Positions 1-8,478 of a stretch of 64,000 nt of DNA are shown here, one piece after another. Each line of letters opens with the position of its first letter. The stretch's first letter is position 1. Source of the DNA: Salinigranum marinum. GTDB lineage: Archaea; Halobacteriota; Halobacteria; Halobacteriales; Haloferacaceae. A program made the translations under genes and the position numbers. The stretch lies in NCBI RefSeq assembly GCF_024228675.1, contig NZ_CP100461.1:2787398-2851397 (forward strand). The letters are read 5' to 3'. Under the pieces are notes generated by a model. It was not told the DNA's origin. It did no database searches and saw only the letters and a program-made list of their open reading frames with translations.

Positions 1-2
1 AG

Positions 3-167
3 ATTGCTCATCATCTCGATGATCTTGTAGAGGACTGCGTAGATCTCGGAGCCAGCCGCTCCGAGATCGTCGAAGCGATCCTCACAGCATATTTCGACAC
101 TGATGAAGACCGCAGTACCACAACGCGCGAGTTGATCGTTCGACTTCGACAAGCTCGCCAGAACTGA
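3..167 (+). CDS. C-terminal part of a ribbon-helix-helix-like protein (5' end outside the window)
   Basis: A reading frame already open at the window edge runs to a TGA at 165-167, leaving 54 residues. The visible segment has a short amphipathic helix followed by the turn GASRSEIVEA and a second helix, the pattern of the two helices of CopG/MetJ-type ribbon-helix-helix DNA-binding domains. The tail is rich in Arg, Thr and Gln. The N-terminal strand that would contact DNA is outside the window, so target and partner cannot be judged. It could be an antitoxin or a plasmid/island regulator, in keeping with the accessory character of the next 13 kb. Confidence 0.5.
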   Translation: MAHHLDDLVEDCVDLGASRSEIVEAILTAYFDTDEDRSTTTRELIVRLRQARQN

Positions 168-632
168 CCGTAATGCACTTGGTGCACCACGCTTCTGATC
201 ATCGGCTCTACGCAAAGTGTCGAAGAATTATTCGTCAGTTGCAGAATGAAATTATGGTTGTTTTTGCCTACACTATCTCACTGCCGTCTACTGGTTCCTC
301 GTCTTAACCGAACACCGATGATCTCCGACCAAGACACGTCCATCGGAAACGAGAGGGGTATCACTATCACCTGCGAGGAGTAGCAGAGAGCACCGGCCGA
401 GAGGAGTATTTGTGAAACGCGTCTTCGTCCTCGCCAGCAGTACGTGGGCTGGCATCACATGGTCGGTACCGGACTCCCGTAGCGATTAGATCGACATCAC
501 CTCCTTACACACCGTCAACAGACGTTTCCACGGTTACCAGTGCTCTCAACGCATCAGAGCGGCCCCGGGCAATGACTGTCAGCGGCGGTCTCAAGAATCG
601 GCTACACCACCAGCCGGCTGCGGAGGCCGCGC
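168..632. other. Intergenic, no recognised gene
   Basis: About 465 bases between the partial ribbon-helix-helix gene and the convergent TumE-like gene. A 44-codon ORF (173-307, +) begins 6 nt after the upstream stop but matches no family I recognise and has no acidic haloarchaeal composition. The stretch around 220-270 is AT-rich. I see no RNA gene or convincing repeat here. Confidence 0.4.
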
Positions 633-1097
633 CTACGGTGGGTTGATCGCGTCGTTGAGGGGGTCAACAGTCTCGGTATCGTACCCAGCCCGCCACAACT
701 GATGGACAGCACGTGCGACGAGGACGAGTTCCGTGACCCTGATACAGGACGCTTCGACGTCGTCGTCATCGCTCGACGCGTCCGGTGGTGGGTGGAAGTG
801 GCCGTCACCGTCAGGATCGGTGTACGCGTGGGGGTGAACGTCCCATCGGAGGTTCCGATCCGTATCGTCGCCGTAGTGAACGTTGTAGTCGTCTCGCACC
901 GACCACCGGACGGTGATGGTCGCAGTCGTCGCCTCGCCGATGCCATCGTCGAGTTGGAGACGCAGTTCACTGGGACTCACCGGGTCGTCCAGCGATCCAC
1001 TCACGAGGGGTTCGAGGCGCTCGAACTCGGAGCGAAAATCGTGGAGGGCACCGGCGTCGATGGCGCCTCGCAGTGAATGCGACTCGGAGTCCTCCAT
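633..1097 (-). CDS. TumE-like (DUF6516-type) small protein, putative toxin partner
   Basis: 154 residues if started at the ATG at 1097, which lies 4 nt past the stop of the HTH gene. An in-frame ATG at 1154 would overlap that gene by 53 nt. The core reads as an RWSVRDD…YNVHY segment followed by RWDVHPHAY and a GHFHPPPDA motif. This order (W, Y, WD.HPH, HFHPP) resembles the haloarchaeal DUF6516/TumE-type family, which usually follows a winged-helix gene. TumE proteins are toxins of HEPN-MNT-like or TumAB toxin-antitoxin pairs; toxicity here is inference. The C-terminal 40 residues form a helix typical of these proteins. Family assignment is from motif memory only. Confidence 0.5.
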   Translation of the reverse strand: MEDSESHSLRGAIDAGALHDFRSEFERLEPLVSGSLDDPVSPSELRLQLDDGIGEATTATITVRWSVRDDYNVHYGDDTDRNLRWDVHPHAYTDPDGDGHFHPPPDASSDDDDVEASCIRVTELVLVARAVHQLWRAGYDTETVDPLNDAINPP

Positions 1098-1101
1098 CGT
1101 G

Positions 1102-1659
1102 TCAACCGGTGATGCCTGCAGGTTCGCCCCGCTCGCCCGATCCGGTGTCGTCATCGATGGCCTCGGTTGCGTCTGCGAGCGCGAGGGCGGCCCGCGCGAG
1201 TTTCAGGTTCCGACGTGCCGTCTGCCACTCGATCACCTCTTCTGCGCTCAGTCCCGAGTCGTCGATGGCCGCGGCGCGGGGGGACTCCGCGCCAGCGCGC
1301 TCTTCGTACTCGCGGACGGTCTCGCTCAGCTCCGAGATCCGCTCCGCCAGCGTGTCTACGTCGACCGAATTGAGTATCTGCTGGGCGCGTTCGAGGACGA
1401 CCGACCGGGGCGCGCGTTTGTACCACGTCCCGCGCTTATCTCGGAGAGAGACTGCCTCAACGTAGCCGTCCTCGGCGAGGATGCCGAGGTGCTTGCGTGC
1501 GGTCGTCTCTGAAGTCAGCGCACGCTCGGCGATGGCAGCAACCGACTGCGGGTCGTACGTCCGCTTTATCACGGTGCGAACGCGCTCACCGGGAGTGGTC
1601 TCGGACTTCCATTCCTCGGTAACGCGCTCGTTCACCTCGGCGGGGCGATCGTCGGTCAT
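1102..1659 (-). CDS. Winged-helix protein of the haloarchaeal DUF7342 type, likely partner/regulator of the TumE-like gene
   Basis: 185 residues. An N-terminal WKSETTPGERVRTVI segment is followed by a helix-turn-helix (AAIAERALTSETTARKHLGILAED) at roughly residues 42-65, a wing, then a long C-terminal coiled-coil-like helix containing SELSETVREYEERA. The annotated start (ATG 1659) is preferred over the ATG at 1683 because a TATA-like TTAATAT on the minus strand (1682-1688) lies about 26 nt upstream, which fits a leaderless transcript. The gene is followed immediately by the TumE-like gene, so the two form one operon. The HTH protein would be the antitoxin or repressor if this is a toxin-antitoxin pair. 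Confidence 0.65.
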   Translation of the reverse strand: MTDDRPAEVNERVTEEWKSETTPGERVRTVIKRTYDPQSVAAIAERALTSETTARKHLGILAEDGYVEAVSLRDKRGTWYKRAPRSVVLERAQQILNSVDVDTLAERISELSETVREYEERAGAESPRAAAIDDSGLSAEEVIEWQTARRNLKLARAALALADATEAIDDDTGSGERGEPAGITG

Positions 1660-1681
1660 GCGTAGTCTCGTAGGCACAAGC

Positions 1682-1688
1682 ATATTAA
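1682..1688 (-). promoter_or_regulatory. TATA-like box for the HTH/TumE-like operon
   Basis: TTAATAT on the minus strand, centred about 26 nt upstream of ATG 1659. AT-rich DNA continues to 1710 (ATATAATTG). The spacing matches haloarchaeal leaderless transcripts and decides the start of the HTH gene. Confidence 0.5.
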
Positions 1689-2136
1689 CCTTAGGAGCAA
1701 TATAATTGTTCTACTGTCGTGATACACCATCCCGGCGGCCCGCTCAGTCAGACATCCTCACTAACAACAATCCACGGTGGGCGGCGAAAACTGGTACTTC
1801 GCGCAGTCGATTCACCGAACGCGAATCCTCACGGTATAGGCGGCGTCAGTTAGTAGATACAACAGACCGGGCGGAATAGTTGTAGGACGCGTGTGCTCGA
1901 CTACCGCTTACAGGTCATGGGGTTGGCCTGTCTTGCGATCGTTGGCCTCGGCCCGTTGGGCGGCGTCCTCCAGCAATCCCGCGACCTCTTGGTATAGTAC
2001 CTCTTAGAACTCGGCAGCCACGTTCATCTCGTTGAGCAATCACTTCACGGTAGATTTGACACTGAGATCTCCCGCACGTGAGCTTTGTCTTACAGTCATC
2101 TCATAACCGTTCACAAATCACGTAGAAGAGGTGGTC
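1684..2136. other. Intergenic with one copy of a 39-nt repeat
   Basis: About 450 bases with no credible ORF between the HTH operon promoter and the 3' end of the Bax1 gene. It contains copy 1 of the 39-nt repeat (1849-1887), described separately. The remainder has no clear structure and may be gene debris. Confidence 0.5.
1849..1887 (+). repeat. 39-nt direct repeat, copy 1
   Basis: Begins GTTAGTAG and matches 9997-10035 at 35 of 39 positions in the same orientation. Inside it is a perfect inverted repeat TACAAC (1858-1863) - 15 nt - GTTGTA (1879-1884). Similarity to the other copy stops abruptly at both ends. The two copies enclose 8.1 kb carrying the XPB-Bax1 and zinc-finger genes. Confidence 0.8.
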
Positions 2137-3498
2137 TTACTCTGCTTCGTGACCTCGCGGATCGGCTATTGGTGCTGCATACTCCTCAACGATATCGACA
2201 ACATCGTAGACGTGGATTCCAGTCTTGAACCAGAGCACGCGATCGGACGCGGCGCCGAAATCCTCCTCGGCGCAGTCCAACCGCTCCGACACGGCCACAA
2301 TTAAGTTATCGACATCCGCGTCCCGAATCTTGGACAGCTTGTTCTCGAGATATTCCGGCGTCCAGAACCCCATAATTTCAAGTAGAGCACGGCGGCCGTC
2401 AGGGTGCTCGACCGCAAAGTCCGGTAGCATCACTTGTCCGCCGAGATCCAATACATCGTCCTCGCGCACCAGCTCCCACTCGGTGTTCGCTCGCTCCCAC
2501 TTGTCGGCGAGCGTCCGTTCGACATCGCTGTCGAACTCTGCGCCGGCACTGTAGTGCGACTGAAGCGAATCTGTGTGGTCGAGCGCGAGCGTCCGCATCC
2601 GACTTCCGCTCTCATCATCTGCGATCGTGGCATCCATCTCCCAACGGTCGCATAACGGGAGTGCGGGCAGGAAGTTTGCCAGTCGGATACCGTACTTGCG
2701 GGTCTGAGAGAACAGCGACGCCGGGCCATCCAAGATAGCCTCGTACCCATCAGCTTGATCCGTACTGACCATCCGCTTACCCCCGGCGTTGATCGGATAG
2801 ATTCGGTGCATCAACCCGAATAGTTTCACGTAACTGAACACTGTCCCGAAATGATCCCACACGCGAATACGCATCTCTGTGGCGTCGTACAGGACAGCCT
2901 GTGCGAGCGCGAGGTTGTAACGATCAAGAAGCCAATCCACTGTGATATCGTTCGCGCGGTAGCGGTCGCCGGACTGCCCCGTGAGTTGGGTCGAAGACGA
3001 CTCGATATCCCCCGCACTGCAATCCTCGTAGACGCGGTTGCCGAATCGGACGAGTCGCTTGTTGCGCTCTAAGTCCGCGTACATCCCTTCGTAACACTCC
3101 CCAAGAGAGATGCCTAACTCGTCGGCAACCGTGCTGTACACGTCTAGCTTCTGAGTGTCCTCCCCGAGCGTCGGTTGGCGAACGATTGGGTACTGCTCGT
3201 TGGCCTTTTCGAAGAGTCGCTGGCGAATCTCGCGTGGCTCTACTGGTGCCACGGTCTCGAATTCGCTTTCGTCTCGGAGCAGCTTCGCCAAGCCCTGAAT
3301 GATTTTGTAGTCGGTGTCTGCCACAGTCAGCTCGTCGATCGCGTCCTCGAGGTCACCTTTCGGCTCACCCAGATGATCGTCGAAGAGCCTGATCAACTCT
3401 GTGACGGTCTCACGGTATCGCTTCTCGTCAGGGTCGATGAACAGCGGTTGTACCGAGTCACCGCCGGCGCGTGAACGGGCGAGGTCAGCCGTTAGCAT
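2137..3498 (-). CDS. bax1: Bax1-like nuclease (DUF790), partner of XPB helicase
   Basis: 453 residues, DUF790 family. Archaeal Bax1 binds XPB and is a structure-dependent nuclease cutting near ss/ds DNA junctions. The C-terminal third carries the PD-(D/E)XK-like core: MLPDFAVEHPDGRRALLEIM then GFWTPEYLENKL, i.e. a PDF acidic residue, an E-I-M strand and the GFW signature, at roughly residues 355-390. The N-terminal half is helical. The ATG at 3498 lies inside the 3' end of the helicase gene (14-nt overlap), so the two are co-translated. Together they make an archaeal nucleotide-excision-type helicase/nuclease unit. Some Halobacteria carry extra XPB copies on plasmids or islands, and this looks like one of them. 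Confidence 0.85.
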   Translation of the reverse strand: MLTADLARSRAGGDSVQPLFIDPDEKRYRETVTELIRLFDDHLGEPKGDLEDAIDELTVADTDYKIIQGLAKLLRDESEFETVAPVEPREIRQRLFEKANEQYPIVRQPTLGEDTQKLDVYSTVADELGISLGECYEGMYADLERNKRLVRFGNRVYEDCSAGDIESSSTQLTGQSGDRYRANDITVDWLLDRYNLALAQAVLYDATEMRIRVWDHFGTVFSYVKLFGLMHRIYPINAGGKRMVSTDQADGYEAILDGPASLFSQTRKYGIRLANFLPALPLCDRWEMDATIADDESGSRMRTLALDHTDSLQSHYSAGAEFDSDVERTLADKWERANTEWELVREDDVLDLGGQVMLPDFAVEHPDGRRALLEIMGFWTPEYLENKLSKIRDADVDNLIVAVSERLDCAEEDFGAASDRVLWFKTGIHVYDVVDIVEEYAAPIADPRGHEAE

Positions 3499-4921
3499 TA
3501 TTGGTTACCCCCTGTCGCCGTTGCTGCGAGACGTAGCTCTCCTTTGTGTCGGCAGCGATGATCTCGTAGAGACGAGCGGGTTCGCGGTCATCTGTCGGTC
3601 GGAGAATCCGGCCAAGTCGCTGAGCGTACTGCCGCTTGGAGGCGCTCCCCGAGAGGATGATCCCAACGTTCGCGGCGGGCACGTCGATTCCCTCGTCCAG
3701 CACTTGCGACGTGGCGAGCATCGAGTACTCGCCTGTGCGGAATCGATCAAGTATCTCGGTACGCTCGTCGGTCGGTGTTTGGTGGGTGATACAGGGGACG
3801 ATGAACTCCTTGGAGATGTCATAGGCGAACTCGTTGTTGGCGGTGAAAATGATGACACGGTCATCGTGGTGACGCTTGATGAGGTTGTCCAGCGTGTCGA
3901 GTTTCTTTTCGGCGGTACGGGCGATTCTCTCGGCTCGGTGCTTGGCGATGAGAGCGCGACGCCCTTGTGAATCGTAGGACGTCCGTCTCAAGAACTCCTG
4001 ATAGCCCTGCTCTCGCCAGATGTCGAAATCGTGATTGTCGACGTAGGTGCGGTAAATGTGATACTCTTCGTCGTACGTCTCCCGTTCCTCCTCGGTTAAC
4101 TCGACCGAGAGATGAATCGTCTCGTACTCACTGAGGTACTCACCGGTGAGGTCGTCCACCGCCTCCTCGTAGACGACAGGGCCGATCAGTTCTTCAAGCA
4201 CCTCATGCATCCCGTCAGCTCGCTCGTACGTGGCGGTGAGGCCAAGCCGATAAGGTGCAACCGTCATCTCGGGAATCTGCCGATACGTCGGTGCCGGCAA
4301 GTGGTGCTCCTCGTCGACGACTAACAGCCCGAATTGATCGCCGTACTCGTTGATATAACGATAGGCGCTGTCGTAGGTCGTGACTGTGATGGCGGTCACA
4401 TCGTGCGATCCGCCCCCGAGTACGCCGACGCCGTCCGGGAACTGCTCGCTGAACGCGTTGGTCAGCGTCGCGTGCCACTGGTTCATAAGATCAATCGTCG
4501 GGACGACCACGAGCGTTGCGACGCCAGCATCGGCGATTGCTTGAATACCGAGATAGGTTTTTCCGCTGCCGGTCGGGAGCACGACGCTCCCCCGCCGACC
4601 GTGACTACGCCACGCGTCCAGCGCCGCTTGCTGGTAGTCGCGCGGTTCGATCTGGACGGCTGGCTTAAGGGCAAGGTTGGGATAGGCGCGAGCGTCGTCT
4701 TCGATGATGACTGTTTGACCTGCGCTCTGTTGGAGATCCAGTTGTCCATCATCACTACCAGCATCGTTCCACATCCCAGCCCAACCGAGTATCGAACGAT
4801 AGTGGTGGGCTTTGGCCCGATACTCGTCGATGCGGTCGTCCCACTCGGCGTGAGGAACCTCGCTGGGTGCGTCACGAAGCAAGAGTGTCCCGTCATCAAA
4901 CTCGATCCGCATATCAGTCAA
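3485..4921 (-). CDS. xpb: XPB/Rad25-type DNA helicase (superfamily 2)
   Basis: 478 residues. N-terminal damage-recognition-like region, then helicase domain 1 with Walker A PTGSGKT (about residues 116-122), motif II DEEHH (about 203-207) and motif III GLTATYERADG. The ER-D there corresponds to the XPB RED motif. A thumb-like insertion rich in Glu/Tyr follows, then domain 2 with DEGIDVPAANV and QRLGRILRP (motif VI). This is the archaeal XPB architecture; the protein opens DNA as a 3'-5' translocase and pairs with Bax1. A second ATG at 4912 is possible. It is the first gene of the xpb-bax1 operon and is divergent from the zinc ribbon/SWIM genes across a 208-nt spacer. Confidence 0.88.
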   Translation of the reverse strand: MTDMRIEFDDGTLLLRDAPSEVPHAEWDDRIDEYRAKAHHYRSILGWAGMWNDAGSDDGQLDLQQSAGQTVIIEDDARAYPNLALKPAVQIEPRDYQQAALDAWRSHGRRGSVVLPTGSGKTYLGIQAIADAGVATLVVVPTIDLMNQWHATLTNAFSEQFPDGVGVLGGGSHDVTAITVTTYDSAYRYINEYGDQFGLLVVDEEHHLPAPTYRQIPEMTVAPYRLGLTATYERADGMHEVLEELIGPVVYEEAVDDLTGEYLSEYETIHLSVELTEEERETYDEEYHIYRTYVDNHDFDIWREQGYQEFLRRTSYDSQGRRALIAKHRAERIARTAEKKLDTLDNLIKRHHDDRVIIFTANNEFAYDISKEFIVPCITHQTPTDERTEILDRFRTGEYSMLATSQVLDEGIDVPAANVGIILSGSASKRQYAQRLGRILRPTDDREPARLYEIIAADTKESYVSQQRRQGVTNNANG

Positions 4922-5080
4922 TAGGTGTCATTTGATTCTGATGCGGTTAGCTGTACTGGTGAGGGCGTCATCGAACGGTTCACAAGCGACTGATTGGCTG
5001 ATCTCGGTTGGGCGACAGTGATAATCTCTCAGTACGCATGGGGAATCAACGCAGATCAGCACAACAGCTATGATGTTTAT

Positions 5081-5100
5081 CCTCCAATATTTGATGGAGG
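5081..5100. promoter_or_regulatory. Inverted repeat in the divergent promoter region
   Basis: CCTCCA (5081-5086) and TGGAGG (5095-5100) are perfect inverted arms around an AT core ATATTTGA. It lies 30 nt before the zinc ribbon ATG, where a TATA element is expected, in the spacer shared with the divergent xpb-bax1 operon. It is a plausible operator overlapping the core promoter. Confidence 0.45.
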
Positions 5101-5129
5101 GAAAATGTCACACGCTCCCTCCCATTCCC

Positions 5130-5282
5130 ATGGATTCCGAACCGTCTTCTCTTGGAACTTGTCCGGACTGTGATGATCCGATCGCTCCCGCACGGAAGCT
5201 CATCGAGTATAAGGACGGCAACGGGAACACGAGATGCTTCGCCGAGTGCCCGACTTGTGACGAAGTCGTCAAACCAGTGTGA
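5130..5282 (+). CDS. 50-residue zinc ribbon protein
   Basis: A small acidic protein with two CxxC knuckles (C11-C14 and C40-C43: GTCPDCDD and AECPTCDEVV), the composition of haloarchaeal DUF7837-type putative zinc-binding proteins. ATG 5130 is chosen because the longer in-frame start at 5070 adds hydrophobic residues encoded by the promoter region. It sits 50 nt before the SWIM gene on the same strand. Function unknown; small zinc ribbons often act as protein or nucleic-acid adaptors. Confidence 0.65.
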   Translation: MDSEPSSLGTCPDCDDPIAPARKLIEYKDGNGNTRCFAECPTCDEVVKPV

Positions 5283-5332
5283 CGGACAATCCACGTTCAA
5301 CGAATACCATCGCGTTCCCTCCCTGATGCGAC

Positions 5333-7030
5333 ATGACTCTCTCACCGGAACAGATCCGTGGCCTCTGCACGAGTGAGGTGTTTGATCGCGCCGTCAGCTA
5401 CCGCGACGAGAACCACATTGAGCACATCAACCGCTTCGACCAGACCGTGAGCGCCGCCGTGCAGGGCTCCCAGCCCGAACCCTACGATGTCGAGATCGAT
5501 ATCGAAGAGAAGGGTGATCAGCCCGAAGACATCGATGCCACCTGTACGTGCCCATACGACTGGGGTGGATACTGCAAGCACATCGTCGCGGTGCTGTTGG
5601 AACTTTCAGAAGGAAACGTTGATTTCGACGACGATCGAGAGACTGTCGAACGCATTCTGTCGGAGGCACATCCCGAGGAACTTCGAGACTTTCTGCTCAA
5701 CGAGTGCGAGCGTGACGCCGATCTGCGCCGGCGATTGCTCACGCGCTTCGAGATGCAGGATACGCAGAGCCTCTACGATTACAGGAAAGAGATGAGTCAG
5801 CAGTACCGCAGCCCCTATACCTATCAGTACGAGGGCCCCGGATTCTCGGAATTTCACGGCCTTGCAGAGACTCACCGCGAGCAGGGCAACCCGTTGGAGG
5901 CGGCCACCATCTACCGCGCGATGACCGAGGTGCGTATCGAGAACATGGACATGGTGCAGGACTACTACGGCGAGGACTTCGAAGACGAACTCGACGCGTT
6001 CGTCGAGTGCATCCACGAGGCCGATCTCGACCACGAGGGGAGGCGCGAGTACATCGAGTACCTGTTCGGGCGATGGGCAAGCGATGATCCGGCCGTCGGG
6101 ACGTTTTCAGGACAGTACAAGGACGCGCTCTGGGAACTCTGTACCGACGACGCGGAACTCCGGTACTGGCGCGGCCTCCTCGAAGACGACCTCCCGGCCG
6201 CTATTCCCGAGACAAGCGAGACCGACTACGGAATCGGATCGTTCGATACGCGTCGCTACGAAGCCGAACGACGCATCGAAACCTACGCCGACGTGCTCAA
6301 CGCACTCGACGATACCGAGAGGCTACGGAAGGTGTATGAGGAACATTATCTCGACGTTCGGGCGTTCTGTCTGCAGTACGCCCGATTGCTCGTAAATGAG
6401 GGTGACGTCGACCGAGCGATCGAGGTCGCCGAGGCGGGGTTGGACGCGCTCTCGAACGTCGGAGAGATTCGACGCTTCCTGATCGACATCTACGCCGACC
6501 GGGATCCGGAACGGCACACGGAACTCCTCCGGGAACAGTTCCTCCAATCGGGGAACTGGGAGTATTATGAGCAGTTGCGGTTACGCTGCTCGGATGACGA
6601 CTGGGAGGAACGCGTCGCGGACTTCGAAGCGCGGTTCAAAGGGTCGAACGTGCGTCACCTAATCGAGCTCTATCTGCGCGAGGGGCTCATGGCAGACGCG
6701 TTCGAGGCAGTCATCGAAGCCGCTCGCGACGAACCCGACGACGCGTTCTGGCGAGCAGTGGGTGACAACGGCCTCACGATTCTGAGCGAGTATCGCGATG
6801 ACGTCGCGGACTGTGATCCAGAGACGTACTACGAGGTCTACGAGGAACGCCTCGAACCGTTCCTCGCGGACACGACCGGGCGCGATCACTATCGAACGGT
6901 CGTGGAGTACCTCGAAGAGATGCGCGAGTTGGGTTTCGACGAGGAATTCGAGGTGTTCGTCGCGCACCTGAAAGAGAAGCACTCGAACCGGCCCGCCTTC
7001 CTCGACGAAATGGGGGCGCTCAAAAAATGA
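5333..7030 (+). CDS. SWIM zinc-finger protein with long helical-repeat tail
   Basis: 565 residues. The N-terminal domain holds the SWIM motif CxCx7CxH: C71-T-C73, then C81-K-H83 followed by a hydrophobic helix (IVAVLLEL). The remaining ~450 residues are helical with repeated EAAxIYRAM-, DRAIEVAEAGLDAL- and LREGLMADAFEAV-like units, which look TPR-like. SWIM domains bind DNA or proteins and commonly accompany SNF2/UvrD-type helicases. Here the neighbour is the divergent XPB-Bax1 operon, so a role as substrate adaptor for that complex is inferred. It converges with the 7075-9474 cluster, with only 44 nt between stops. Confidence 0.8.
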   Translation: MTLSPEQIRGLCTSEVFDRAVSYRDENHIEHINRFDQTVSAAVQGSQPEPYDVEIDIEEKGDQPEDIDATCTCPYDWGGYCKHIVAVLLELSEGNVDFDDDRETVERILSEAHPEELRDFLLNECERDADLRRRLLTRFEMQDTQSLYDYRKEMSQQYRSPYTYQYEGPGFSEFHGLAETHREQGNPLEAATIYRAMTEVRIENMDMVQDYYGEDFEDELDAFVECIHEADLDHEGRREYIEYLFGRWASDDPAVGTFSGQYKDALWELCTDDAELRYWRGLLEDDLPAAIPETSETDYGIGSFDTRRYEAERRIETYADVLNALDDTERLRKVYEEHYLDVRAFCLQYARLLVNEGDVDRAIEVAEAGLDALSNVGEIRRFLIDIYADRDPERHTELLREQFLQSGNWEYYEQLRLRCSDDDWEERVADFEARFKGSNVRHLIELYLREGLMADAFEAVIEAARDEPDDAFWRAVGDNGLTILSEYRDDVADCDPETYYEVYEERLEPFLADTTGRDHYRTVVEYLEEMRELGFDEEFEVFVAHLKEKHSNRPAFLDEMGALKK

Positions 7031-7074
7031 AACAACAGGCGATTACGTATCGTCGCTCGACGCGCGCCAGCCGA

Positions 7075-7434
7075 TCACCGAAGCGTCCGCTCCGTGAACG
7101 TCTCGTAGGCTTCCGCGATGGTCTCGACAATTGCATCCCTGTCTTCGTCTGCGAGACTGTTGCCTCTGAACTCGATGAGCGAATCGAGGACGTCTTCGAA
7201 CGCCGACGGATTGGCCACCTTCGACACGACCGTCCAGCCGCCTGCGTCGGTGTACGCGAGTGACGCTACGACGTTCCTCGTGAACACGAGGACGTTTCGG
7301 ATATCGTCGAGAGAGCCATCGTTTCCGACGAGGCTGTTCGGGGTCGCCGGAATTACGAGCAGGTCGTCACGTGCGTGTGACAGTGTGAGCGTCTCGCCGG
7401 CGGAGAGCGGCCGATCGGGGAACCCCCTGATCAT
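7075..7434 (-). CDS. Conserved-looking 119-residue protein of unknown function
   Basis: Acidic soluble protein with beta-rich N-terminus (ETLTLSHARDDLLVIPATP), a central DDIRNVLVFTRNVVASLAY segment and a helical C-terminus ending in EAYETFTERTLR. I do not recognise the family. Its ATG overlaps the stop of the upstream 333-residue gene (ATGA arrangement), so it is translationally coupled to it. It is the last gene of a three-gene minus-strand operon led by a C2HC zinc-finger protein. Confidence 0.7.
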   Translation of the reverse strand: MIRGFPDRPLSAGETLTLSHARDDLLVIPATPNSLVGNDGSLDDIRNVLVFTRNVVASLAYTDAGGWTVVSKVANPSAFEDVLDSLIEFRGNSLADEDRDAIVETIAEAYETFTERTLR

Positions 7435-8432
7435 TCTGCCCCTGACTGAGTGTGATACGTCCGTCCCGTTTTGAACTCGGTCAACTCTTCGATCCGTCCC
7501 TCTAACTCATCAATCTCCTCGCGCAGGTGTTCAGCTTCGGGATCGGCGCTCGCCGCGAGGCGATCCTTTAGCCCCTGCAGTCGCGTTTCCCGCTGTTCCT
7601 CGTCGACTTCGGCCTTCCGCACGTACTCAGTCTCATCGATATCGTACACATCCGACTCCGAGAGTTCAGTCACGTCGAGAGCGTCGTCGACTTTGCTACG
7701 ATCGACGCTCAACACGCGCTCGCGGTCGATTCCGGCGTTCTCCAGCGTTGCCAGCACCTCGTCACTATCCTTGAGATTCCGATTCCGACGCGTAGTGCGT
7801 TGTACCGAACCAAATTGTCCATGAACGGGCTGGTCGTGGTGTAGCCGATCCAGCAACACGTCGCTCACGTTCTGCCGCAGGTCGTTCGCGTCGCGCTGTA
7901 CGTCCGAGAGCAGAGTGTAGATATTGATGAGAGCAGGCGTATCAAGCGTATCGAGCGAAGAGAGGTCGTTCCGTTCGAGCGCGTCGATGAGCAGGAGGGC
8001 ATCGCTGTAGACCTTCACGTCGGGTTCTGTACGCTCGGTGGATCCCTCATTCGATGCAATGTCATCCACTCCCGTGATGATCTGTGTGCCGGTCGGCTCG
8101 TTGGTCTCCCGGATCACGCCCGCGCTCTCGTCGACCTCGAATCGTGGATGGAGACTCAAGACGGCGGGATACGGGTCGGCATCGGCTGGAAGTCGAGAGA
8201 GATCAAATCCATCAGATGTGTCGTTGATACGTTCGTAGAGCGTCTCGAACTGCTCGCGCTGGAGCGGGCGCGTCTCGTCCACGTCACGGTCGAGAAATTC
8301 GATGACGATACGGTGATCCTGTACGTCGGTGATCCGGAAGCGACTCTGTGAGAGTGGGGTGAGCAGAGTCGCACCCTCGGCGAGACCCTCACATTCGTCG
8401 AGGATCGCGTGCCACGTGACTCTGAACGGCAT
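7431..8432 (-). CDS. 333-residue protein with C-terminal coiled coil, unknown function
   Basis: Start set at ATG 8432 (MPFRVTWHAILDECEGLAEG), because the 40 residues encoded further upstream are basic and unlike the rest. The N-terminal ~75 residues (FRITDVQDHRIVIEFLDRD) look like a small beta domain reading a ligand or partner. The middle is helical. The last ~70 residues (EEQRETRLQGLKDRLAASAD and EEIDELEGRIEELTEF) form a coiled coil. No catalytic motif is visible. It lies 46 nt downstream of the zinc-finger gene and overlaps the next gene by 4 nt. I recall similar start sequences only from haloarchaea. Confidence 0.7.
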   Translation of the reverse strand: MPFRVTWHAILDECEGLAEGATLLTPLSQSRFRITDVQDHRIVIEFLDRDVDETRPLQREQFETLYERINDTSDGFDLSRLPADADPYPAVLSLHPRFEVDESAGVIRETNEPTGTQIITGVDDIASNEGSTERTEPDVKVYSDALLLIDALERNDLSSLDTLDTPALINIYTLLSDVQRDANDLRQNVSDVLLDRLHHDQPVHGQFGSVQRTTRRNRNLKDSDEVLATLENAGIDRERVLSVDRSKVDDALDVTELSESDVYDIDETEYVRKAEVDEEQRETRLQGLKDRLAASADPEAEHLREEIDELEGRIEELTEFKTGRTYHTQSGAE

Positions 8433-8478
8433 TATCGGCCATATGTCTGGCTGCGAGTAAAGCGTGCCGTCGGTTCGC

